Shown: piece after piece, positions 10,752-20,767 of the stretch | Layout of the letters: every line of letters begins with the position of its first letter | How positions within the stretch are numbered: the first letter of the stretch is position 1 | Assembly (NCBI GenBank): GCA_001304875.1 | Contig: BBZO01000006.1 | Span: 62,001-126,000, forward strand | Length of the DNA stretch: 64,000 bases | Direction of reading: 5' to 3' | Origin: Clostridia bacterium UC5.1-2E3 | Lineage (GTDB): Bacteria; Bacillota; Clostridia; Lachnospirales; Lachnospiraceae | Position numbers and translations under genes: made by a program | The notes under the pieces: model-generated | Databases searched by the model: none | Told to the model about the DNA's origin: nothing | What the model saw: only the letters and a program-made list of their open reading frames with translations

Positions 10752-12469
10752 GAGAACCCTGCGCCGCATCTGGTCCAGCTCCGCCGTCATGACGGCGATG
10801 GTGGTCGGCATGGTGACGGCGGCGCTCCTTGCCGGAATGATCGTGTTTGTGGCGATCTACCGGCACTCGATGATACAGAATGTGAAGACGTCCAGCGAGC
10901 AGATCACGGGCCAGGTGTCCAACATTGTGGAGGATTATATGAACGACATCAGCAGCTCCATGCGCCTGATCCGGGAAAGCTGCGCACTCCCGGACCGGAT
11001 GCGGGATGAGAAGCTGAATGCCCTGGCGGAGTACCGCCCGGAAGTCATCGCGATCACCGCCTACGACAGTGAAACCGGAAAGATGCTGAACGCCTGGACG
11101 GGAAAGCGGCGTCTGAAGGACAATATTTCCACAAACCTTTCCCTTCCCAGTAAGACGCCTCAGGAGGTCACCGAGTTCTTGATCTCGGCGCCCCACGTCT
11201 CCAGCATCCTGGCCAACGAGTATCCCTGGGTGGTCTCGGTGTCCGGCGTGGTGCAGGAGCCGGACGGCACGGAGCGCATTCTGGTGCTGGACACCAATTT
11301 CTCCCAGATCGCCTTCTACGTGGACAACGTGGGGATCGGAAAGCACGGCTACTGCTACATCATGGACGCAGACGGAACCATCATCTACCATCCCCAGCAG
11401 CAGCTGATTTTCGCCGGGCTCAAGGAGGAGAAAACCGGGCTTCTGCGGGATATTTCCGACGGGAGCGTGGAGGAGGACGGCGTCATCTACACCGTGCACC
11501 GGGAGGCGGAGAACGGCTGGCGCATCGTGGCTGTGAGCTACGTGGACGAGGTGATTTCCGTGGGACTTATGAACTGCCTGTACCTGCTGCTGGCGCTGCT
11601 GCTGTGCGTGCTGCTGGCGACGCTCATCTCCAGCCTGGTTCTCTCGAGGCTCATCTCCGGCCCATCAGCCAGCTGATGTTTGCCATGCGCGATTTTGAGA
11701 AAAATGCGGAAGGCTTTGCCTTCACGCCCATCGGCGGGACCAGCGAGATGATGGCCCTGTCCGACTCCTTCGGCGACATGGTGGTGCGCATCCAGGAGCT
11801 GATGACCCGTGTGAGGAGCGAGGAGGTGGCCTTAAGAAAGACGGAGCTTCGCGCGCTGCAGGCCCAGATCAATCCCCATTTCCTCTACAACACGCTGGAT
11901 TCCATCGCCCTCATGTGCGAGGACGGGAGAAATAAGGACGCCGTGGACATGGTGAATGCGCTGGCGAGGCTGTTCCGCATCAGCATCAGCAAAGGCCACG
12001 AGCTCATCCCGATCCAGAAGGAAGTGGAGCATGCGCAGAGCTATCTGAAGATCCAGAAATTCCGCTACAAGAACCAGTTTGAGTACGGGTTCGAGGTGGA
12101 GGAGCAGTGCCTTAAATATTACTGCAACAAGATCACCCTGCAGCCCATCATCGAGAACGCCATCTACCACGGCTTAAACCGCATGATCGACGAGGGTACA
12201 TAAAAATACGCATTTACGAGGAAGGCGGGGACGTGGTGTTTGCCGTGTCCGACAACGGCGTGGGGATGACGAAGGAACAGTGCGAGAGCATTTTAAAGAA
12301 GGAAAACAATCCCAACGCAGGTATCGGAATAAAGAATGTCAACGACCGGGTGAAAATCTATTTCGGTGAGCGCTACGGCATGAAGATCGTGAGCGAGCTG
12401 GACGAGGGAACCACCGTGTATATCCGGATGCCGAAGGTGGAGGAGGGCAGCTATGAGAGCAGATTATGA
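10741..12469 (+). CDS. YesM-type sensor histidine kinase (dCache-HAMP-HisKA_7TM type), frameshifted
   Basis: Two membrane segments (about residues 15-40 and 280-305) enclose an extracellular Cache-like sensor with GYCYIMDADGTIIYHP. After a HAMP-like region comes the YesM phospho-acceptor QINPHFLYNTLDSIA and an ATPase domain with IIENAIYHGL and DNGVGM. Two frame breaks are seen: near 11663 (CCCC to CCC) and near 12196 (GGGG to GGG). The reconstructed length is about 576 residues. It overlaps the regulator upstream and the sugar-binding protein downstream, forming a three-gene signalling unit. Confidence 0.9.
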
Positions 12470-13492
12470 GAAAATGGCCAGACAGGCGGGAAGGAAGCCG
12501 GGGAGAATGCTCGCCGCCCTGATCGCGTTTCTGCTGATTCTCCTGATTGTGGCCGTGATGATTCTCCGCGCTGCTTTCTCCGGCAGCATGGGATTTTCGG
12601 GCGGCGAGCCGGAGGAGAAATATAAGGTGGCCATGATCGTCAAGTCCACCAAGTCCGCATTCTTCCAGTCGGTGTTTGCCGGCGCGGGCGTGGCGGCCAC
12701 CGAGTATAACATCGAGCTGACGACGGAGGGGCCGGAGACCGAGGAAGACTACGAGATGCAGAATGCCCTCATCGACCAGGCGGTGAAAAACGGCGCCGAC
12801 GCCATCGTGATCTCCGCCGTGGATTTCGAGGAAAACAAGGCGGCCGTGGACCGTGCGGCGGGCAAAGGGCTTCCCGTGGTGGTCATCGACAGCGACGTGA
12901 ACAGCAGCCTGGTGAGCTGCCGCATCGGCACCGACAATCTGGAAGCAGGACGCATGGCCGCGGAGGCGGTTCTGGCGCAGACGGAGGGGGAGCTCATTGT
13001 GGGCATCGTCAACTTCGATGAGAACACGGCCAACGGGCAGGAGCGTGAGGCAGGCTTCCGCCAGGCCATGGAGGAGAGCGGCCGCGTGGAGGATATGACA
13101 ACCATAAACGTCCTCTCCACGACGGAGGACGCCAGAGAGGGGACCAGAGAGCTGATCGGCGCGACCCCCGGTCTGGATGTCATCGTGACCTTCAACGAGT
13201 GGACCAGCCTGGGCGTGGGCTGGGCCATCCGGGACGAGGGAAAGAAGGACGACATCATGGTAACCGCGTTTGACAGCAATGTGATCTCAGTGGGAATGCT
13301 GGAGACCGGGGAGGTGGACGCCTCATCGTGCAGAACCCCTATGCCATGGGCTATCTGGGAGTGGAGAGCGCCTACCGCCTTCTGACGGGGAAGGAACCGG
13401 CCGCGAAGCGGGTGGACACCGCCACCACGCTGGTCACACGGGAGAACATGTACCGCCCGGAATATCAGAAGATTCTCTTCCGCTATGAATAA
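12453..13492 (+). CDS. Membrane-anchored periplasmic-binding-protein sensor, frameshifted
   Basis: RbsB/MglB-fold sugar-binding domain tethered by one N-terminal membrane helix (about residues 18-40: MLAALIAFLLILLIVAVMIL) rather than a cleaved lipoprotein signal. The ligand domain opens with YKVAMIVKSTKSAFFQSVFA and has DAIVISAVD and VVVIDSDVN. The frame breaks at about 13322 (GCCC to GCC); the tail continues IVQNPYAMGYLGVE to the TAA at 13492. It overlaps the kinase gene by 17 bases. In similar clostridial loci such proteins pass the ligand state to a YesM-type kinase; here that role is inferred from operon position and the membrane anchor. Confidence 0.82.
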
Positions 13493-13534
13493 TGGTTTCT
13501 GTTGGATTTTGAACAAAAACAGTGGAAAATTGTA

Positions 13535-13563
13535 TGGACTTTTGTGCAATTAGGATATATAAT
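13535..13563 (+). promoter_or_regulatory. Predicted promoter of the sugar transporter operon
   Basis: TGGACT (13535-13540), a 17-base spacer and TATAAT (13558-13563) precede the binding-protein gene. The weak -35 box would suit activation by the upstream AraC-type regulator. Confidence 0.5.
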
Positions 13564-13626
13564 GGATACAGACAGTGTGGGACATGCCCAAACTGATCTT
13601 GTAAACATTTTTAGGAGGAATGTCTT

Positions 13627-14951
13627 ATGAAAAAAAGAACATTAGCACTCGCTATGGCTTCCGTGATGGCCTTAAGCTTGCCGGATGCGGAGGCGGCGAT
13701 ACCGCTAGCACAACAGCAGCTGCAACTGAGGCAGCAGCAGAGGGCGCAGAGACCACAGCACAGGCAGAGGCGCCCGCTGAGAACGCAGAGGTTGCAAACA
13801 AGGATAAACCTCTCGTATGGTTCAACCGCCAGCCGTCCAACAGCTCCACCGGTGAGCTCGACATGGCTGCGCTGAGCTTCAACGAGGACACTTACTATGT
13901 AGGATTCGATGCAAACCAGGGTGCTGAGCTTCAGGGCCAGATGGTTTTAGACTACATCGAGGCAAACATCGACACCATCGACCGCAACGGTGACGGCATC
14001 ATCGGTTACGTATTAGCAATCGGCGATATCGGACACAACGACTCCATCGCACGTACCAGAGGCGTTCGTAAGGCTCTCGGCACCGGCGTTGACAAAGACG
14101 GCAACATCAACAGCGATCCGGTTGGTATGAACGCAGACGGCTCCGCAACAGTTGTCCAGGATGGTACTCTTGAGATCAACGGAACCACCTACACCGTTCG
14201 TGAGCTTGCTTCCCAGGAGATGAAGAACTCCGCAGGCGCCACATGGGATGCCGCTACCGCAGGTAACGCAGTAGGCACATGGGCTTCCTCCTTCGGCGAG
14301 TCCATCGATATCGTTGTTTCCAACAACGACGGTATGGGAATGTCCATGTTCAACGCATGGTCCAAGGACAACCAGGTTCCGACCTTCGGTTATGACGCGA
14401 ACGCAGACGCAGTGGCAGCCATCGGCGAGGGCTACGGCGGAACCATCAGCCAGCACGCTGACGTACAGGCTTACTTAACCCTTCGTGTTCTCCGCAACGC
14501 TCTTGACGGCGTAGACGTTGACACAGGTATCGGCACCGCTGACGACGCAGGCAACGTTCTTTCCGACGATGTATACGTATACAACGCAGACGAGCGTTCC
14601 TACTACGCATTAAACGTAGCGGTTACCGCTGAGAACTACCAGGATTTCATGGATTCCACCAAGACCTACGAGCCGGTTTCCAACCAGCTTGACGCAAGTG
14701 CACATCCGGAGAAGAGCGTATGGCTGAACATCTACAACGCAGCAGATAACTTCTTAAGCGCTACATATCAGCCGCTCCTTCAGAACTATGACGATCTGCT
14801 CAACCTCAAGGTAGAGTACATCGGCGGCGACGGCCAGACCGAGTCCAACATCACCAACCGTCTGGGCAACCCGAGCCAGTACGATGCATTCGCCATCAAC
14901 ATGGTTAAGACAGACAACGCAGCTTCTTATACAGCTTTACTTAGTCAGTAA
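13627..14951 (+). CDS. Circularly permuted galactose/glucose-binding lipoprotein, frameshifted
   Basis: Substrate receptor of an Mgl-type ABC importer. The signal peptide MKKRTLALAMASVMALSL continues after a one-base loss (TTGGCCGG to TTGCCGG, near 13681) into the lipobox LAGCGGG. The order of the fold is permuted relative to E. coli MglB. The protein begins with the strand KPLVWFNRQPS (MglB VPVVFFNKEPS), then YYVGFDANQGAELQGQ and the calcium loop DRNGDGIIG, then NNDGMGMSMFNA. It ends with VWLNIYNAADNFLSATYQPL and DAFAINMVKTDNAA, which match the N-terminal lobe of MglB. GGAGG precedes ATG 13627. It is followed by a stable hairpin, then the ATPase and permease genes. Confidence 0.88.
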
Positions 14952-14979
14952 TTATTAAAGTCACATAAGAATGTATGAG

Positions 14980-15009
14980 CTATTAGGGAGAAGTGATTCT
15001 CCCTAATAG
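14980..15009 (+). promoter_or_regulatory. Intercistronic hairpin between binding protein and ATPase genes
   Basis: A perfect 13-base stem, CTATTAGGGAGAA with TTCTCCCTAATAG, and loop GTGA, with no T run after it. Such hairpins commonly protect the abundant binding-protein mRNA from 3' decay or cause partial termination; that role is inferred. Confidence 0.8.
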
Positions 15010-15051
15010 TGTATCTGAGGCTGTCAATGAAGGATAGATAGGAGTAAGAAT

Positions 15052-16560
15052 ATGGCAGATAAGAAAGATGATATCGTCTTATCAATACGCGGTATGAGCA
15101 AATCCTTCGGCCGCAACCGGGTTCTGGATCACATCAATCTGGATGTGAAGCGCGGAACCGTCATGGGGCTGATGGGGGAGAACGGAGCCGGTAAATCCAC
15201 GATGATGAAGTGCCTGTTCGGTACATATCAGAAGGACGAGGGCACGATTTACCTGGACGGAAAAGAGATCAGCTTCTCCGGCCCGAAGGATGCTCTGGAG
15301 AATGGTATCGCCATGGTTCACCAGGAGCTTAACCAGTGCCTGGAGCGGAACGTGGTGGACAACCTGTTCCTTGGCCGGTATCCGGTCAACTCCATGGGCG
15401 TCGTTGATGAAGGACGAATGAAAAAGAAAGCCACAGAGCTTTTCAGAAGACTCGGAATGACCGTAAACCTTTCCCAGCCCATGCGGAATATGTCCGTATC
15501 CCAGAGGCAGATGTGTGAGATTGCCAAGGCCATCTCCTACAACGCCAAGGTGATCGTGCTGGATGAGCCGACATCCTCCTTAATGGTTCAAGAGGTAGAA
15601 AAACTGTTTGAGATGATGCGGATGCTGAAAGAACAGGGCATCGCGCTCATTTACATTTCCCACAAGATGGACGAGATCTTTGAGATCTGCGACGAGATTT
15701 CCGTGCTGCGGGACGGCAACCTTGTCATGACAAAGAGCAGCAAGGAAACCAACATGAACGAGCTGATCGCAGCCATGGTTGGACGTTCCCTGGAGAACCG
15801 GTTCCCGCCGGTGGACAACGTTCCGGGAGACGTGACGCTCTCCGTGCAGCATCTGTCCACGAAATTTGAGCCGCACCTGCAGGACATCACCTTCGACGTG
15901 AGAGAGGGCGAGATCTTCGGCCTCTACGGCCTGGTGGGAGCGGGAAGAACGGAGCTTTTAGAGACCATCTTCGGCGTGCGGACGAGAGCCGCCGGGCGCG
16001 TCTATTTCAAAGGCCGTCTGATGAACTTTGAGAACGCCAAGGAGGCCATCGAGCACGGCTTCGCCATGATCACCGAGGAGCGAAAAGCCAACGGTCTGTT
16101 CCTGAAAGCAGACCTCACCTTCAACACGACCATCGCCAACTTAGAGCAGTACAAGTCGGGAGCGGCGCTCTCCGATACCAAGATGGTGAAGGCGACGGCG
16201 AAGGAGATCAAGATCATGCACACCAAGTGTATGGGCCCGGAGGATATGATTACCAGCCTGTCGGGCGGAAACCAGCAGAAGGTCATTTTCGGAAAATGGC
16301 TGGAGCGCAGTCCGCAGGTGTTCATGATGGACGAGCCCACGCGAGGCATCGACGTCGGCGCGAAATATGAGATATACGAGCTGATCATCAACATGGCAAA
16401 GCAGGGAAAGACGATCATAGTTGTCTCCTCCGAGATGCCTGAGATCCTTGGTATCACCAACCGAATCGGCGTTATGTCCAACGGCCGCCTCTCCGGTATC
16501 GTCAACACGAAGGAGACGAACCAGGAAGAGCTGCTGCGGCTTAGCGCAAAATATCTGTAA
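15052..16560 (+). CDS. mglA: Sugar ABC transporter ATP-binding protein (MglA-type, two ABC domains)
   Basis: Intact 502-residue tandem ATPase. The N-terminal domain has Walker A GENGAGKST (42-50), Walker B VIVLDEPTSS and a Q-loop. The C-terminal domain has the degenerate Walker A GLVGAGRTEL, signature LSGGNQQK and MMDEPTRGIDVGAKYEIY, the pattern of the MglA/RbsA/AraG family. It powers import with the permease encoded 18 bases downstream. The ribosome site is AGGAG. Galactose or glucose as the substrate is inferred from the binding protein. Confidence 0.92.
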   Translation: MADKKDDIVLSIRGMSKSFGRNRVLDHINLDVKRGTVMGLMGENGAGKSTMMKCLFGTYQKDEGTIYLDGKEISFSGPKDALENGIAMVHQELNQCLERNVVDNLFLGRYPVNSMGVVDEGRMKKKATELFRRLGMTVNLSQPMRNMSVSQRQMCEIAKAISYNAKVIVLDEPTSSLMVQEVEKLFEMMRMLKEQGIALIYISHKMDEIFEICDEISVLRDGNLVMTKSSKETNMNELIAAMVGRSLENRFPPVDNVPGDVTLSVQHLSTKFEPHLQDITFDVREGEIFGLYGLVGAGRTELLETIFGVRTRAAGRVYFKGRLMNFENAKEAIEHGFAMITEERKANGLFLKADLTFNTTIANLEQYKSGAALSDTKMVKATAKEIKIMHTKCMGPEDMITSLSGGNQQKVIFGKWLERSPQVFMMDEPTRGIDVGAKYEIYELIINMAKQGKTIIVVSSEMPEILGITNRIGVMSNGRLSGIVNTKETNQEELLRLSAKYL

Positions 16561-16578
16561 TGAGGGGGATGGACAAGA

Positions 16579-18231
16579 ATGGCGAACGAGAATAAAATAC
16601 TGACAGCCGAGCAGGAAAAAAAGCTGCTCCAGCCGATTGACGACTATGTCGGCAAGATACAGAGTAAGATCGACGCGCTCCGGGCGGACGGCACCGAGAA
16701 GGTCATTTCTCTGCAGGACGAAATCGATTCTTTAAAGAAAGACAAGATCTACACGAAAGAGGAAAAGGACGCGCGGCTTGCTGCAGCCCAGAGCGCTCTG
16801 GACAAGGCGAAAGCGGTGGAGGCCCAGAACAAGGACGAGATCGCAAAGCTGATCGCCGACGCGGAGAACTATCTGAAAGCGCATTACGATGCGGAGTACT
16901 ATCAGCCGGTCTGTGAGAGCTGCAAGGAAGAGAAGGTTCTGGCGCAGGAGAAGTACAGCGCGAGGAAGGCAGAGCTTGAGAAAGCTCACCAGGAGAACCT
17001 GTCGAAGCTCTCCGACAGCCAGGAGATCAAGGACGAGAAGTACGTTCACAAGAACCGCCTTTTCGACGCCAAGATGGAGTATGAGAAAAATCTCCAACAG
17101 GTGAAGGACAGAAGGCATGCCGCCTACGCCCACAGACATCACCTGCTCGATATGCTCCGGCTTTCCAAATTCTCCTTCATGGAGACGAGAGCGGAGAGAT
17201 GGGAGAATTACAAATATAAATTCAATGCCAGACAGTTCTTCCTCAACAACGGACTGTATATTGCCATTATTATTATATTTATTATCCTGTGCGCGATCAC
17301 GCCGATCATCAAGAATGTGCCGCTGCTGACCTACAACAACGTGCTCAACATTCTTCAGCAGGCGTCCCCGAGAATGTTCCTGGCGCTGGGCGTTGCCGGC
17401 CTCATCATGCTGGCTGGTACCGACCTGTCCGTAGGACGTATGGTTGGTATGGGTATGACCACCGCGACCATCGTCATGCACCAGGGCATCAACACCGGCG
17501 GAGTGTTCGGTCATATCTTTGACTTTACCTCCCTGCCGGTTCCCGCTAGAGTCGTGCTGGCACTGGTTATGTGCATCCTTCTGTGCACCGTGTTTACGAC
17601 GATTGCCGGTTTCTTTACCGCGAAGTTTAAGATGCATCCGTTTATCTCCACCATGGCGAACATGCTGGTTATCTTCGGACTTGTTACATATTCCACCAAG
17701 GGCGTGTCCTTCGGTGCCATCGAGTCCTCCATTCCCGGCATGATCATCCCGAAGATCAACGGGTTCCCGACCATTATCCTCTGGGCAGTGGCGGCGATCA
17801 TCGTGGTATGGTTTATCTGGAACAAAACGACGTTTGGTAAGAACCTGTACGCAGTCGGCGGCAACCCCGAGGCGGCGTCAGTTTCCGGTATTTCCGTGTT
17901 CCGCGTGACGGTAGGCGCATTCGCCATGGCCGGTATCCTCTACGGATTCGGTTCCTGGCTTGAGTGTATCCGTATGGTGGGTTCCGGTTCCGCAGCCTAT
18001 GGACAGGGCTGGGAGATGGATGCCATCGCAGCCTGCGTAGTGGGCGGCGTATCCTTCACCGGCGGTATCGGTAAGATCTCCGGCGTGGTAGTCGGTGTGT
18101 TCATCTTCACCGCGCTGACCTACTCCCTGACGATCCTGGGTATCGATACGAACCTGCAGTTCGTATTCTCCGGAATCATCATTCTGGTGGCGGTTATGCT
18201 GGACTGCTTAAAGTACATTCAGAAGAAATAA
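16579..18231 (+). CDS. mglC: MglC-type sugar ABC permease with long N-terminal helical extension
   Basis: Intact 550-residue protein. Residues about 230-550 are a normal MglC/RbsC-type permease with many membrane helices and motifs LIMLAGTDLSVGRMVGM and GGVSFTGGIGKISG. Residues about 1-220 are soluble, highly charged and heptad-like (EKKLLQPIDDYVGKIQSKID, LQDEIDSLKKDK, ARKAELEKAHQENLSKLSD), with one CESCKEEK segment; family members are usually about 330-350 residues without this part. It may be a cytoplasmic coiled coil. ATG 16579 follows GAGGGGG. A terminator follows. Confidence 0.9.
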   Translation: MANENKILTAEQEKKLLQPIDDYVGKIQSKIDALRADGTEKVISLQDEIDSLKKDKIYTKEEKDARLAAAQSALDKAKAVEAQNKDEIAKLIADAENYLKAHYDAEYYQPVCESCKEEKVLAQEKYSARKAELEKAHQENLSKLSDSQEIKDEKYVHKNRLFDAKMEYEKNLQQVKDRRHAAYAHRHHLLDMLRLSKFSFMETRAERWENYKYKFNARQFFLNNGLYIAIIIIFIILCAITPIIKNVPLLTYNNVLNILQQASPRMFLALGVAGLIMLAGTDLSVGRMVGMGMTTATIVMHQGINTGGVFGHIFDFTSLPVPARVVLALVMCILLCTVFTTIAGFFTAKFKMHPFISTMANMLVIFGLVTYSTKGVSFGAIESSIPGMIIPKINGFPTIILWAVAAIIVVWFIWNKTTFGKNLYAVGGNPEAASVSGISVFRVTVGAFAMAGILYGFGSWLECIRMVGSGSAAYGQGWEMDAIAACVVGGVSFTGGIGKISGVVVGVFIFTALTYSLTILGIDTNLQFVFSGIIILVAVMLDCLKYIQKK

Positions 18232-18254
18232 CTGCATATTCTGCATTCAGCAGA

Positions 18255-18312
18255 GAAGGAGCCATTGCAGGGCAGGCGGATTCCCGCCTGCAGAGCGGTG
18301 GCTCCTTCTTTT
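18255..18312 (+). terminator. Terminator of the sugar transporter operon
   Basis: GAAGGAGCCA (18255-18264) pairs with TGGCTCCTTC (18299-18308), with an inner GCAGGCGG/CCGCCTGC stem and a T run after it. Confidence 0.9.
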
Positions 18313-18371
18313 AAAATCGTTTAGTAATTTCTTAAGAAATACGAAAGGACAAAAAGAACCGCGTTTTTTGT

Positions 18372-18508
18372 GGTATAATATGAGCACTTAGCGAGGTCTC
18401 TCACGAGCTTAGTGCGAGTCATACCTGGCCACTTAGCGAGGTCTTCCACGAGCTTAGTGGACATGGTATAATATGAACACTCAGTGAGGCTTCTCACGAA
18501 CACAGCGA
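18372..18508 (+). repeat. Three tandem hairpin-forming repeats with embedded TATAAT boxes
   Basis: Three related 32-base units at 18384-18415, 18429-18460 and 18477-18508, spaced 45 and 48 bases apart. Units 1 and 2 share CACTTAGCGAGGTCT and CACGAGCTTAGTG, so each can fold on itself; unit 3 is diverged. GGTATAATATGA occurs before units 1 and 3. The block fills most of the 309-base gap before the lipoprotein gene. It could be a regulatory leader or a dispersed intergenic repeat of this genome. Confidence 0.75.
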
Positions 18509-18540
18509 GAATGAAAAAGCAAAAGGAGATACCCACAGCC

Positions 18541-19152
18541 ATGAAAGGCTTAAGAAAAACGGTTCTTTTATGTGCCTTCATCGCGCTGGCTGCCGGATGC
18601 AGCCGGCCGGCGGTGATAAGCGGCGACAGCATCCGTCCGGCGGAGCTGAGCCAGGAAGAGAAAGACATCATAAACCTGTACGGAGGGGAGAATAACTCCC
18701 GCATATTCGATTTTGCCGCGGGCGAGGAGTTTAACTCCGCCAGCGTGAGATTAAAGATATTGAGCCCGGAGGGACAGTGGATGGATCACGGGCGCACGGT
18801 GCTGGACGGCAGTGACGCCAGCTCCGGGCGCATTCTTCTGACTACTCCCGACGAGTGGCAGAGCGTGCGGATGGTGCTGCAGGATTCGTCCGGCACCAAT
18901 TCCGTGTCCTATCAGACCGGCTCGGAGGATAGCTTTGTTCCCGGCCAGCTGACTGCCAGCAGCTGGCTGTCGGAGGCGGCCGCCATCGAGAGCGGAGAGG
19001 AGATTCCGCTTCTGATCCATGTGGAGAAAAACGACGGGACCGGCATCGAGACCTTCGGGACGGCCATGTTCGAGCAGCCGGAGGCGCTCGCCCAGTACGA
19101 CCGCGTGTTTGCCGTGACCATCACATTTTCGGAAAATGACAGCGCCGGATAG
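18541..19152 (+). CDS. Hypothetical lipoprotein
   Basis: Intact protein of about 203 residues with signal peptide and lipobox (MKGLRKTVLLCAFIALAAGC). The rest is soluble, acidic and rich in Ser/Glu; no family was recognised. I chose ATG 18541 because it gives a clean lipoprotein signal and follows AAAGGAG; an in-frame ATG at 18511 would add ten residues. It sits between the hairpin repeats and its own terminator, so it is probably transcribed alone. Confidence 0.7.
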   Translation: MKGLRKTVLLCAFIALAAGCSRPAVISGDSIRPAELSQEEKDIINLYGGENNSRIFDFAAGEEFNSASVRLKILSPEGQWMDHGRTVLDGSDASSGRILLTTPDEWQSVRMVLQDSSGTNSVSYQTGSEDSFVPGQLTASSWLSEAAAIESGEEIPLLIHVEKNDGTGIETFGTAMFEQPEALAQYDRVFAVTITFSENDSAG

Positions 19153-19160
19153 CGTGGGAA

Positions 19161-19187
19161 AGAGAGTGGAGACACTCTCTTTTTTAT
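19161..19187 (+). terminator. Terminator after the lipoprotein gene
   Basis: AGAGAGTG (19161-19168), loop GAGA, CACTCTCT (19173-19180), then a T run. Confidence 0.9.
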
Positions 19188-19310
19188 ACAAAAATTTAAC
19201 GCATTTTGCCCGGCCTTTTGGGTTATGTGCTGTTGTATTTCTCTGTCATCCTTGCTATAATGTATGGCTGGAATAGAAATATTAAAATATGTCATTGGAG
19301 GTTGTTGGAA

Positions 19311-20752
19311 GTGAAAAAACTAGTTGCGATCTGCATGAGCCTGGGAGCCTTGCTCGGCTGCAGCCCTATGACTGTTCTGGCCGCGGAGACGGCGGCTGAG
19401 GGGAGTGCGGCGGTTCCGTTCTGGCTCTGTGTTCCGTTTGCGGGGCTTCTTCTGTGTATTGCCCTGTTCCCGCTCCTCAAGCCGGTCTGGTGGGAGAATC
19501 ATCAGCCCTATGCGGTGATTTTCTGGTCTCTTTTGTTTATCATACCGTATGCACTGAGCTTCAGCGCAGGGACGGCGCTGGAGACGGTTCTGGAGTGCAT
19601 GATTAACGATTATCTTACATTTATCATTCTGCTGTTCGGCCTGTTCTGCGTGTCGGGCAACATTACCATGACCGGGGACCTGGCCGGTTCGCCCAGGATC
19701 AATGTGGGACTTCTGGTGCTGGGAACACTGCTTTCCAGCTGGATCGGCACCACGGGAGCCAGTATGCTGATGGTCCGTCCGGTGATCAAGATGAACTCCT
19801 GGAGAAGAAGAAAGCGCCATATTATCGTGTTCTTCATTTTCCTGGTGTCCAATATCGGAGGCGTGCTGACGCCCATCGGCGATCCGCCCCTTCTGATGGG
19901 ATTCATGCGGGGCGTTCCTTTCTTCTGGAGCCTTAGGATGCTCCCGGTGCTTCTGTTTAACATGGTCCTGCTCCTGTTTGTCTTTTACTGGATTGACAGA
20001 CGGGCGTATCACCTGGACATCGCGGCGGGCCTTAAGCCGGATATCAGCAAGCCCGGTACGGAGGTGAAGATCAAAGGACTTCACAACCTTATTTTCCTGG
20101 CGATGATCGTGGCTGCGGTGATCTTAAGCGGTACTCTTCCGGGACTGCCGGCCTTTCAGGATGCGGCGGGAAATGTGAAGGGACTTCACATTTTCGGCGA
20201 GGTGACGCTGGGGTATCCGTCCATCATCGAGATCGTGATTATCCTGCTGGCAGCGTTTCTGTCCTTTAAGACCACGGGCGCGAGATCCGCAGGGAGAACC
20301 ACTTTACCTGGGGTGCCATCAAGGAGGTTGCGGTCCTGTTCGTGGGTATCTTTATCACGATGCAGCCGGCGCTGATGATCTTAAAGGCCAACGGCGCGAA
20401 CCTGGGGATCACGGAGCCGTTCCAGATGTTCTGGAGCACGGGATTTCTGTCCAGCTTCCTGGATAATACGCCCACCTATCTGGTATTCCTGACCACCGCC
20501 GGTTCCCTGGGCTTTACCGAGGGAATGGTGACGACGTTAGGCACCGTGCCGGTGAAGATGCTGATGGCGATCTCCGCCGGGGCCGTGTTCATGGGAGCCA
20601 ACACGTACATCGGAAACGCGCCCAACTTCATGGTTAAATCCATCGCCGACGAGAACGGTATCCATATGCCGTCCTTCTTCGGATATCTGAAGTGGTCCCT
20701 GGGGATTCTGATTCCGGTGTTTATCCTGGATATGTTCATATTCTTTATGTAG
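19311..20752 (+). CDS. Sodium:proton antiporter-like carrier (ion transporter superfamily), frameshifted
   Basis: Polytopic membrane protein of the ArsB/NhaD/CitMHS superfamily. GTG 19311 follows GGAGG by nine bases and gives a signal-like first helix (MKKLVAICMSLGALL). Hallmarks are SNIGGVLTPIGDPPLLMGF in the first half and FLDNTPTYLVFL plus MGANTYIGNAPNFMVKSIAD in the second, the pseudo-repeat motifs of this superfamily. The frame breaks near 20282 (GGGCCGCG to GGGCGCG). The substrate is uncertain; Na+/H+ exchange is the usual annotation for this subgroup. Confidence 0.85.
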
Positions 20753-20767
20753 GGAGGAGGACGTAAG

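Noticed and set aside
16732-17637. Minus-strand 301-codon frame over the permease extension
   Set aside because: Antisense shadow; no ribosome site, no recognisable domain.
18384-18508. Possible CRISPR array
   Set aside because: Only three diverged units, each with an internal hairpin longer than typical repeats, short 13-16 base gaps and no cas genes.
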